Source: DATAOG01 sp963753685 (lineage in GTDB: Bacteria; Pseudomonadota; Alphaproteobacteria; Geminicoccales; Geminicoccaceae). From it: a DNA stretch of 64,000 nucleotides. The notes under the pieces are model-generated. The model ran no database searches. It was not told where the DNA came from and worked only from the letters and a program-made list of their open reading frames with translations. The stretch lies in NCBI GenBank assembly GCA_963753685.1, contig CAVWDE010000006.1:310001-374000 (forward strand). Direction: 5' to 3'. The number at the start of each line of letters is the position of its first letter. Positions within the stretch are counted from its first letter, which is position 1. Positions 32,569 through 40,643 of the stretch are shown in pieces. The translations under genes were made by a program, and so were the position numbers.

Positions 32569-32620
32569 GATGGCGTCGGAGATCGACAGCCCCATCGCCT
32601 GAAGCGCAGCCGCGGCGCGC
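32569..32620 (-). pseudogene. Fragment of a second dinJ gene
   Basis: These 52 bases match the intact dinJ (32269-32320) at 46 positions, exactly 300 bp apart, and translate to AAAALQAMGLSISDAIS before diverging. Only this RHH fragment is recognisable. The rest of 32406-32803 shows no gene: it is intergenic debris with no convincing promoter. Confidence 0.82.
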
Positions 32621-32803
32621 GGCGCGTCGTCTGCGACGCGACCAGAGCGCCAATTGGCTGGGGATCGGGTCGATGCAGGACCATCATTCCATGACCGTGG
32701 CGCAGAGGCTGCGCTGATCAGGTCGCATGCGCCCCGTGCCCGGCCATCAACTCTCGAGAGCCCATCGGGCTAGTTTTCCGTTGAGAAGCATGGGAACCCG
32801 CTC

Positions 32804-33955
32804 ATGGCGCTGCACTTCGCCCGCGAAGAATTCCTCGACCGGAGGCGACGGACCCTCGAGGCGATGGCCGCGCGCGGGTTGGATGCGCTCCTGATGTTCA
32901 AGCAGGAGAGCATGTACTGGCTGTCGGGCTACGACAGTTTCGGCTACTGCTTCTTCCAGTGCCTGGTGCTGCGGGCGGATGGCGATCTGGTGCTGCTGAC
33001 GCGGACGCCGGATCTGCGCCAGGCGCAGCACACCTCGCTGCTCGAGGAGATCCGGATCTGGGTCGACCGGGCGGACAGCGACCCGGCCGGGCAGCTGTGC
33101 GACCTGCTCGCGGACAAGCGCCTGGCGGGCAAGCGCCTGGGGGTCGAATACGACAGTTATGGCCTCACCGCCGCCAACGGCAGGCGGGTCGATGCCGCGC
33201 TCGACGGTTTTGCCGCAGCCGTCGACGCGTCGGATCTGGTCGACCGGCTGCGCCTGATCAAATCGCCGGCCGAGCTCGCGTGCGTCCGCCGGGCCGCGGA
33301 GCTCGCCGATGCCGCCCTCGAGGCGGCGATCACAGCGACCCGAGCGGGCGCCGACGAGGGCGACATCCTCGCGGACATGCAGGGGGCGGTGTTGCGGGGC
33401 GGCGGCGACTACCCGGGCAACCCGTTCATCATCGGCTCCGGCCGCGATGCGCTGCTCTGCCGCTACAAGTCCGGACGCCGCAAGCTCGCGCCCGTGGACC
33501 AGCTGACCCTCGAGTTCGCTGGTGTCTGGCGCCAGTACCACGCCTGCCTGATGCGCACCCTCGTGGTCGGCGCGCCGGCGCCCCGCCAGCTCGCGATGCA
33601 CGCCGCCTGCCGCGAGGCGCTGCTCGCCTGCGAGGCGAAGCTCGTGCCCGGCACGCCCATGGGCCTGGTGTTCGATGCCCACGCCCGGGTGCTCGACGCC
33701 CACGGCATGCGCGCGCACCGCTTCAACGCCTGCGGCTATTCGCTCGGCACGGTGTACGCGCCCTGCTGGATGGACTGGCCGATGTTCTTCGCCGCCAACC
33801 CGGTCGAGATCGGCCCGGGCATGGTGTTTTTCCTGCACATGATCCTGATGGACAGCGAGGCCGGGCTGGCGATGACCCTCGGGCGCACCTCGCTGGTCAC
33901 CGAGGGCGGACCCGAGCCGCTCTCCAAGGCTTCGCTCGAGCTGATCCTCAGGTGA
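32804..33955 (+). CDS. M24 (pita-bread) peptidase-family protein, DoeA/creatinase-like
   Basis: 383 aa with an N-terminal creatinase domain (FKQESMYWLSGYDSFGYCFFQCLVL) and a C-terminal pita-bread domain from about residue 150. The five metal ligands of methionine aminopeptidase-type enzymes are mostly replaced: LEFAGVWRQYHACLMRT in place of the two Asp, ACGYSLG in place of GHG, GMVFFLH in place of the Glu of EPG. This resembles metal-independent creatinase or ectoine hydrolase DoeA-type members, so a C-N hydrolase on a small substrate is more likely than a peptidase. It overlaps the convergent membrane-protein gene by 8 nt. Confidence 0.85.
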   Translation: MALHFAREEFLDRRRRTLEAMAARGLDALLMFKQESMYWLSGYDSFGYCFFQCLVLRADGDLVLLTRTPDLRQAQHTSLLEEIRIWVDRADSDPAGQLCDLLADKRLAGKRLGVEYDSYGLTAANGRRVDAALDGFAAAVDASDLVDRLRLIKSPAELACVRRAAELADAALEAAITATRAGADEGDILADMQGAVLRGGGDYPGNPFIIGSGRDALLCRYKSGRRKLAPVDQLTLEFAGVWRQYHACLMRTLVVGAPAPRQLAMHAACREALLACEAKLVPGTPMGLVFDAHARVLDAHGMRAHRFNACGYSLGTVYAPCWMDWPMFFAANPVEIGPGMVFFLHMILMDSEAGLAMTLGRTSLVTEGGPEPLSKASLELILR

Positions 33956-35435
33956 GCTGGCCGGCCGGGTGGCGGCGCTCGGCCAGGATCAGGGCGCAAG
34001 CCGCGAGGCCGAGCGCCAGCGGCAAGGCGGCCCATCCGAGGCTCGGCTCCTCGCCGGCGCGCTGCAGCCAGACCGTGACCAGGACCAGGCCCAGCGCCAG
34101 GCCGAATGCCAGTCCGGGGCGCAGCAGGCGAAGCGCGCTGGCCAGAGCCGCGGGCGGCTCGTGCAGCCAGCCGAGCGCCGCTTCCGGCAGGTAGAGCGCG
34201 AGCCGGATGTCCCGCTCCTCGACCCCCTGCTCGCGATAGCCGGCCTCGAGCCGCCCCCGGAGGTCGTCCAGGCGCCGATAGCGGAGCGCCAGCCAGAGGG
34301 CGGCGAGCGCCAGCAGGGTCGGATAGAGCTGCACGAAGCTGCCGGTATCGATCGCCAGCCACTGCAGCGGCGCGCCGAGCCCGCCGAGCTCGGTGCGGAT
34401 CGTGGCGAGCCGGCCATCCAGGTCGTGCAGCTGGCGGTCGATGTCGGCCTTGCTCGCCTCCAGCTTGGTCCGCTGCGCCGCGAGCCGCGTATTGGCCTGG
34501 GCCAATTGATCGCCCGCCGCATGCAAGGGCGCCGCCGCGGCATCCAGGTCGAGCTTGACCTGGTAGAGCCCGACCTCGTTAAGGGCCGCGGCCTTGCCCT
34601 CGACGCTCCGGAACAGGGTGTCCTCGGCCGGCAGGCGGACCACGGCCGCGGTCGGCACCAGATCGTCGGCCTTCGGCAGCCCCGGGCCGAGCGCGGGGGC
34701 ATCGGCCGCGACCTCGGCCAAGCCCTTGGCGAGGGTCGCGCGAAGCTTGGTCAGCTGGTCGTCGACCGCGTGCTCCAGGAGGCCATAGGTCCGCTCGATC
34801 TCGGCCTTGAACAGACGCTCGCTGGTCGCCGACGCGCTCGCCCAGGCGTCGGAGCCCGATCCGGCCTCGAAGGCCTTTCGGAACTGCTCGAGATCGTCCG
34901 GGGTCAGGCCGAACTGGTCCTGGAGCGCGGCCGCCGCCTGGGTCGCATCCGGCGGCGCGGGCAGCCCCGGCAAGGGGGCGGGCGGCGGCGCGGACTGCTG
35001 GACCATCGCGGCGCCGGGGACGTCGGCTTGCGGCTCACCCGGCGGCGGCAGGGACCCCGGCTCGAGCGGGGCCGCCACCGCGCCCGGCTGCAGGCTGCGC
35101 GCCAGGCTCGCGAACCTGCGCAGGCGATCTGCGAGGGATCGGGCGAGCTCATTGGCCGAGGTCGCGGTCGCCGCCTGGGCCTGGGCGACCGCCGCCAGCA
35201 GGCTGTCGATACCGCGCGCCGCCGCGACCGCCCCGTCCTGGTCCCGCTGCACCCGCGCGCGCTCGTCCTCGACCAGACGCCGCTCGCCGGTCCAGCCGAC
35301 GAAGGGCGCGACCACGAACACGCCCGCGAACAGCAGGACGAGCCCGCACAGCAGCGCGTCGCGGCTCCACGCCCTGACGCCGGCGCGGTAGCCGTCGAGC
35401 GCCTGGTCGAGGAACTTCTGGCGCGAGCCGTCCAT
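33948..35435 (-). CDS. Membrane protein with coiled-coil periplasmic region, unknown function
   Basis: 495 aa from ATG 35435. One membrane segment is near residues 28-46 (LLCGLVLLFAGVFVVAPFVG), another near 370-388 (YPTLLALAALWLALRY), and two are at the C-terminus. Between the first two lies a large Ala/Gln-rich helical region with Pro-rich spacers (PPPAPLPGLPAPPD) and a long heptad-like stretch (DQLAQANTRLAAQRTKLEASKADIDRQL). No enzymatic motif seen. The topology suggests a scaffold or sensor. Its 3' end overlaps the M24 gene. Confidence 0.75.
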   Translation of the reverse strand: MDGSRQKFLDQALDGYRAGVRAWSRDALLCGLVLLFAGVFVVAPFVGWTGERRLVEDERARVQRDQDGAVAAARGIDSLLAAVAQAQAATATSANELARSLADRLRRFASLARSLQPGAVAAPLEPGSLPPPGEPQADVPGAAMVQQSAPPPAPLPGLPAPPDATQAAAALQDQFGLTPDDLEQFRKAFEAGSGSDAWASASATSERLFKAEIERTYGLLEHAVDDQLTKLRATLAKGLAEVAADAPALGPGLPKADDLVPTAAVVRLPAEDTLFRSVEGKAAALNEVGLYQVKLDLDAAAAPLHAAGDQLAQANTRLAAQRTKLEASKADIDRQLHDLDGRLATIRTELGGLGAPLQWLAIDTGSFVQLYPTLLALAALWLALRYRRLDDLRGRLEAGYREQGVEERDIRLALYLPEAALGWLHEPPAALASALRLLRPGLAFGLALGLVLVTVWLQRAGEEPSLGWAALPLALGLAACALILAERRHPAGQLT

Positions 35436-35810
35436 GGCGATTCCCGGTCCTGTCGAGTAACTAGACGTCACGCCCACGGAATCATAGCGCAACCGGCGCC
35501 GTCCGCCACGACCCCTCGTGCCCGGCCCCCGACACGCCCACCTTTGCCTGCTCTTCAGCAGGAAAGCTCACGTTCTTAGGAAAGCCCACGCGCCGCGCCC
35601 GCTCTCAGGCGCCGGAATAGCGCTTGCACAAAGATGCCGATTGCCAGAGCCGGCATGCGCAGGCTGATCACAATCGACGCTCGAGTCTGGCGCCTATTTT
35701 GCCGGCTCGAAGGTCATGCCCTGCGGAGAGCGCCAGGACAAAGGGTATCCGGGGGCCGGGCGATGGCGCGTGCCAGGCGCTGTACCGGAATCGCGATGGG
35801 CCTGCTCAGC
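35436..35810. other. Gene-free stretch between two minus-strand genes
   Basis: No gene is supported. A perfect small hairpin CCTGCT-CTTC-AGCAGG occupies 35547-35562 but lacks a T-run. Base composition is slightly lower in GC than the surroundings around 35570-35760; I see nothing else. Confidence 0.4.
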
Positions 35811-36149
35811 TCAGGGCAGACCGTCGCAGGCGATGCCGTTGCCGTCCCAGTCGAGGTGGTGCACGTCCCTCTTAGGGCCGCCGCAGGCCTCGAAGACCGC
35901 CTGCGCCTCGGCCTGCGTGCGGAAGTCCCAGCAGTCGTAGACGTTGCGCCAGCATTGATAGCCGACCTGATACCGCACCCACGTCGAGGTCGAGGGCGAA
36001 TCCCTCAGGCCAAAGCAAAGGGCCAAGGCGGCGCCGGCCACCACGGCTGCGGCGCCGGTCGGATGGCGCAGCCGGCGCGGCCGCCCTTGCACCGGGCATG
36101 GGACGCGCCCATCCTCGAGTCCAGCCTGCTTTTGATCTCGCCACCGCAT
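35811..36149 (-). CDS. Excalibur-domain protein with one membrane anchor
   Basis: 112 aa from ATG 36149 (start uncertain). A hydrophobic helix TGAAAVVAGAALALCFGL (about residues 31-48) precedes a C-terminal excalibur domain (DFRTQAEAQAVFEACGG ... LDWDGNGIACDGLP) with the D-x-D-x-N-G-I-x-C calcium-binding-like motif and paired cysteines. Excalibur domains are extracellular and best known from Gram-positive surface proteins and nucleases; here probably periplasmic. Function unknown. Confidence 0.72.
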   Translation of the reverse strand: MRWRDQKQAGLEDGRVPCPVQGRPRRLRHPTGAAAVVAGAALALCFGLRDSPSTSTWVRYQVGYQCWRNVYDCWDFRTQAEAQAVFEACGGPKRDVHHLDWDGNGIACDGLP

Positions 36150-36359
36150 GGCGTCAGGATCGCCGAAGACATGATCGACCGCCACCGCTGACGTACGTCC
36201 CCAGGTGCGTACGATCGGCGTTGGCCAGGACCATTCCCGTCCGACCCGGATGACGCGCCCCAGCCCCGGAGCTTGGGGCTGGGCCTTGCCGTTGCCTTCG
36301 GCCGGCGCGGCTGGTAGGGTCCGCGCGGGGTTGGCCTTGGCTGCACTCGGGCGCTTTCG

Positions 36360-37292
<933 letters not shown>

Positions 37293-37367
37293 GGCGCCCG
37301 CCGCCGATCGGCGGACTTTTGTGATGAGGTTGGCTGGCCGCCGGCGGCCGAGTGGGGACGAGAGAGC

Positions 37368-38015
37368 ATGGTCGAGTTGGTGACCTTCGCGGCCGAGGTC
37401 CGCGCGCTCGCGGGCAAGGGCCCGGCCCGGGCGCTGCGCCGTGCCGGCCGCGTGCCGGCGGTGGTCTACGGCGAGGACAAACCCCAGGAGATGGTCTCCC
37501 TGGAGGCGCGCGCGCTGCGCCGTCAGCTCGGCAATCCGCATTTCTTCAACACGCTTTGCGGCCTGCAGGTGAACGGCGAGCTGGTGCGTGTGCTGCCGCG
37601 CGATGTCCAGCTGCACCCGGTCACCGACTACCCGGTCCACGCCGATTTCGTGCGGGTGTCGGCCGGCGCTCGGATCACGGTCGAGGTGCCGGTCGTGTTC
37701 CGCAACGAGGACATCTGCCCCGGGCTGAAGCGCGGCGGGGTCCTGAACATCGTGCGCCGCGATCTCGAGCTGAGCTGCCCGGCCGATGCGATCCCGGCCG
37801 AGATCGCGATCGACCTGGCGCCGTTCGACCTCGGCGACAGCGTGCACATCTCGCACGTGGTCCTGCCCGAGGGGGTGCGCCCGCTGATCACCGATCGTGA
37901 CTTCACGATCGCGACCATCGCCGCGCCGACCGTGGTCCGCGAGGCGGCCGAGGAGGCGGCGGCCGCCGCTGCCGCGACCGAAGCCGAGCCTCAACCCGAG
38001 ACGCCCAGCGCATAG
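37368..38015 (+). CDS. rplY: 50S ribosomal protein L25 (general stress protein Ctc form)
   Basis: 215 aa, the long two-domain form. The N-terminal 5S rRNA-binding domain has GKGPARALRRAGRVPAVVYG and HADFVRV; the C-terminal TL5 domain has PVVFRNEDICPGLKRGGVLNIVRRDLEL; the tail is Ala/Glu-rich. It sits 30 nt before pth and 75 nt after prs. Confidence 0.95.
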   Translation: MVELVTFAAEVRALAGKGPARALRRAGRVPAVVYGEDKPQEMVSLEARALRRQLGNPHFFNTLCGLQVNGELVRVLPRDVQLHPVTDYPVHADFVRVSAGARITVEVPVVFRNEDICPGLKRGGVLNIVRRDLELSCPADAIPAEIAIDLAPFDLGDSVHISHVVLPEGVRPLITDRDFTIATIAAPTVVREAAEEAAAAAAATEAEPQPETPSA

Positions 38016-38045
38016 GCGCCCGCGCGGCCTCTGCCGGCGGTCTCG

Positions 38046-38702
38046 ATGCTGCTGCTGGTCGGGCTCGGCAATCCCGGCGCCCGTCACGCCCGCGATCGTC
38101 ACAACATCGGCTTCATGGCGCTCGACGCGATCGCCCGGGCGCACGGTTTCGGGGCCTGGCGCTCCCGCTTCTCGGGCCTCGCCGCCGAAGGCCAGCTCGG
38201 CGCCGAGAGGGTTCTGTTGCTGAAGCCGCAGACCTATATGAACCTCTCCGGTCGCGCGGTCGCCGAGGCGGCCCGCTTCTTCAAGCTGACGCTGGCCGGG
38301 ATCGTGATCCTGCACGACGAGATCGACCTCGCGCCGGGCAAGGTGCGGATCAAGGCGGGCGGCGGGGTCGCCGGCCACAACGGGTTGCGCTCGATCGCCG
38401 AATGGCTGGGCTCGAGGGACTTCCGCCGGGTGCGCCTCGGGATCGGCCATCCGGGCGATCGCGAGCGGGTGATCGGGCATGTGCTCAGCGACTTCGCGGC
38501 CGCCGACCGGGTGTGGCTCGAGCCGTTGCTCGAGGCGGTCGCCGAGGCGGCGCCCTTGATCGCGGCCGGGGACGATGCCGGGGCCATGAACCGGATCGTG
38601 GTCCGGACCCGGCCGCCGAAGCCGGAGGGCGAACGGGCGAAGGTCGAGCGGGCTCGCAGGCCGCCCGAGCGGGACCCGGACGAGACTCCCGAGACTGAGT
38701 GA
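38046..38702 (+). CDS. pth: Peptidyl-tRNA hydrolase
   Basis: 218 aa. Releases tRNA from peptidyl-tRNA that dropped off the ribosome. VGLGNPGARHARDRHNIGFMALD has the essential Asn (about residue 9) and the catalytic His (about 19). KPQTYMNLSG and HDEIDLAPGKVRIKAGGGVAGHNGLRSI complete the signature. The 30-residue C-terminal basic tail is an extension common in Rhodospirillales relatives. 12 nt separate it from ychF. Confidence 0.96.
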   Translation: MLLLVGLGNPGARHARDRHNIGFMALDAIARAHGFGAWRSRFSGLAAEGQLGAERVLLLKPQTYMNLSGRAVAEAARFFKLTLAGIVILHDEIDLAPGKVRIKAGGGVAGHNGLRSIAEWLGSRDFRRVRLGIGHPGDRERVIGHVLSDFAAADRVWLEPLLEAVAEAAPLIAAGDDAGAMNRIVVRTRPPKPEGERAKVERARRPPERDPDETPETE

Positions 38703-38714
38703 GAGCGCCGATCC

Positions 38715-39812
38715 ATGGGTTTCAACTGCGGCATCGTCGGTCTGCCGAACGTCGGCAAGTCGACCCTGTTCAACGCCATCACCAGCACCGCGGCGGCGGC
38801 CGCGGCCAACTACCCGTTCTGCACGATCGAGCCGAACCTCGGCCGGGTGCCGGTGCCCGATCCGAGGCTCGAGGTGGTGGCCAGGCTCGCAGGCTCGGCG
38901 CAGATCGTCCCGACCCAGCTCGAGATCGTCGACATCGCGGGCCTCGCGCGCGGGGCCTCGCGCGGCGAGGGCCTCGGCAACCGCTTCCTTGGCGCGATCC
39001 GCGAGGTCGACGCGATCCTGCACGTGGTGCGCTGCTTCGAGAGCGACGATGTCGCCCACGTCGAGGGCAGCGTCGATCCGCTCCGCGATGCCGAACTGGT
39101 CGAGACCGAGTTGCTGCTCGCCGACCTTGCCGCGCTCGAGCGCCGGGTCGAGGGGCTGACCAAACGCGCCCGCGGCGGCGACGAGCTGGCGCGCGACCAG
39201 CTGGCGCTGATCGAGCAGATCCTGCCGCCGATGCAGGCGGGCAGTCCGGCGCGCAGGCTCCCGGTCGAGGCCGAGGACCGGCCGCTGCTGCAGACGCTCC
39301 AGCTGCTGACCGCCAAGCCGCTGCTGTACGTCTGCAACGTCGACGAGGCGGCCGCGGCCGCCGGCAACGCGCAAAGCGCGCGGATTGCCGAACGGGCGGC
39401 GCAGGAGGGTGCGGCCTCCGTCGTGGTCGCGGCCGCGATCGAGGCCGAGCTCGCGAGCCTGCCGGTCGCCGAGCGCGCCGAGTATCTGGCGGCGCTCGGT
39501 CTCGAGCGGCCGGGGCTGGAGCGGGTGATCGAGGCGGGCTACGGGCTGCTCGGCCTGATCACGTTCCTCACCGCCGGCCCCAAGGAGGCGCGCGCCTGGA
39601 CGCTGCCGCGCGGCACCCGGGCGCCCGATGCCGCAGGCTCCATCCACAGCGACTTCAAGCGCGGCTTCATCTGCGCCGAGGTCGTGGCCTACGACGACTA
39701 CGTCCGCGCCGGCGGCGAAAGCGGCGCCCGCGAGGCCGGCAAGCTGCGTCAGGAAGGCCGCAACTACGTCGTCCAGGACGGCGACGTGATCCACTTCCGC
39801 TTCAACGTCTGA
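38715..39812 (+). CDS. ychF: Redox-regulated Obg-like ATPase YchF
   Basis: 365 aa. P-loop GLPNVGKSTLFNAIT (residues 9-23), switch region NYPFCTIEPNLGRVPVPDPRL, DIAGLARGASRGEGLGN, and the altered G4 motif CNVDE (NxxE in place of NKxD), which gives ATP preference. The TGS domain at the C-terminus (GSIHSDFKRGFICAEVVAYDDY ... EGRNYVVQDGDVIHFRFNV) is complete. Pairing with pth is conserved across bacteria. Confidence 0.97.
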   Translation: MGFNCGIVGLPNVGKSTLFNAITSTAAAAAANYPFCTIEPNLGRVPVPDPRLEVVARLAGSAQIVPTQLEIVDIAGLARGASRGEGLGNRFLGAIREVDAILHVVRCFESDDVAHVEGSVDPLRDAELVETELLLADLAALERRVEGLTKRARGGDELARDQLALIEQILPPMQAGSPARRLPVEAEDRPLLQTLQLLTAKPLLYVCNVDEAAAAAGNAQSARIAERAAQEGAASVVVAAAIEAELASLPVAERAEYLAALGLERPGLERVIEAGYGLLGLITFLTAGPKEARAWTLPRGTRAPDAAGSIHSDFKRGFICAEVVAYDDYVRAGGESGAREAGKLRQEGRNYVVQDGDVIHFRFNV

Positions 39813-39822
39813 CCCCGGACTT

Positions 39823-39849
39823 GCCCCGCCTCGGCCGGCCTCGCGGGGC
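39823..39849. terminator. GC-rich hairpin between convergent ychF and LOG gene
   Basis: Arms GCCCCGC (39823-39829) and GCGGGGC (39843-39849) with a 13-nt loop. There is no T-run, so it is at best a weak or rho-assisted terminator serving both genes. Confidence 0.4.
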
Positions 39850-39852
39850 GGG

Positions 39853-40434
39853 TCACTCGGCCTTGGCGACCCGCAGCGGGGCCGCCGCCGGCGCGCCGAC
39901 GCCGAGCGCCGGCAGGATGTCCTCGACCGTGGCGACCACCCGGATCAGGGCGCGCACCCTGGGGCCGGCGAATTTCTGCTCGATCACCCGATCGATCAAG
40001 GCCATCAGCGGGTCCCAGTAGCCGGCGAGGTTGAGGAGCACGATCGGCTTGTCGTGATAGCCGAGCTGGCGCAGCGTCACCACCTCGAGCAGCTCGTCCA
40101 GGGTGCCGAGCCCGCCCGGCAAGGTGACGAAAGCGTCGGCGCGGTCGATCATCTGCTGCTTGCGCTCGCACATGTCGCGGGTGACCACCAGCTCGGTGAT
40201 CGCCCGGTGGCCGACCTCCTGCTCGAGCAGCCGGGTCGGGATCAGGCCGATCACCTCGCCGCCCGCGGCCATGGTGGCATCGGCGACCGCCCCCATCAGG
40301 CCGACGTGGCCGCCGCCGTAGATCAGTCGGACGCCGCTTGCGCCCGCGAGCTCGCCAAAGCGGGTCGCCGCCGCCCGAAACCGCGGCTTGGCGCCATATT
40401 GCGAGCCACAAAAGACGCAGATGCTGATCGCCAT
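39853..40434 (-). CDS. LOG-family nucleoside 5'-monophosphate phosphoribohydrolase
   Basis: 193 aa Rossmann-type protein. ICVFCGSQYGA at the start, YGGGHVGLMGAVADAT, MCERKQQM and the family signature PGGLGTLDELLEV (about residues 104-116) are intact, including the Arg/Glu active-site pair. The family releases free cytokinin-type bases or other nucleobases from monophosphates; in non-plant-associated bacteria the substrate is often AMP-like. Confidence 0.93.
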   Translation of the reverse strand: MAISICVFCGSQYGAKPRFRAAATRFGELAGASGVRLIYGGGHVGLMGAVADATMAAGGEVIGLIPTRLLEQEVGHRAITELVVTRDMCERKQQMIDRADAFVTLPGGLGTLDELLEVVTLRQLGYHDKPIVLLNLAGYWDPLMALIDRVIEQKFAGPRVRALIRVVATVEDILPALGVGAPAAAPLRVAKAE

Positions 40435-40643
40435 TCAGGGCCTCCGGGAACGGGACGGGACTCAGTCTGCGGTCTCCCGGCCGCGGGTTCAAGGCCGAAC
40501 CGGCGTCGCCGGAGGTAGCCCAGATGGTCGGGTGCCGCGAAGCGGCTGCGCGGCGGACCTTCGCGAGCCGCTCCCCCGGCGGCTCGCCATGGCTTTGCAA
40601 ACGCGCACGATCGGACTTATGTTCGGTCTTTAAGGTTACGGAA

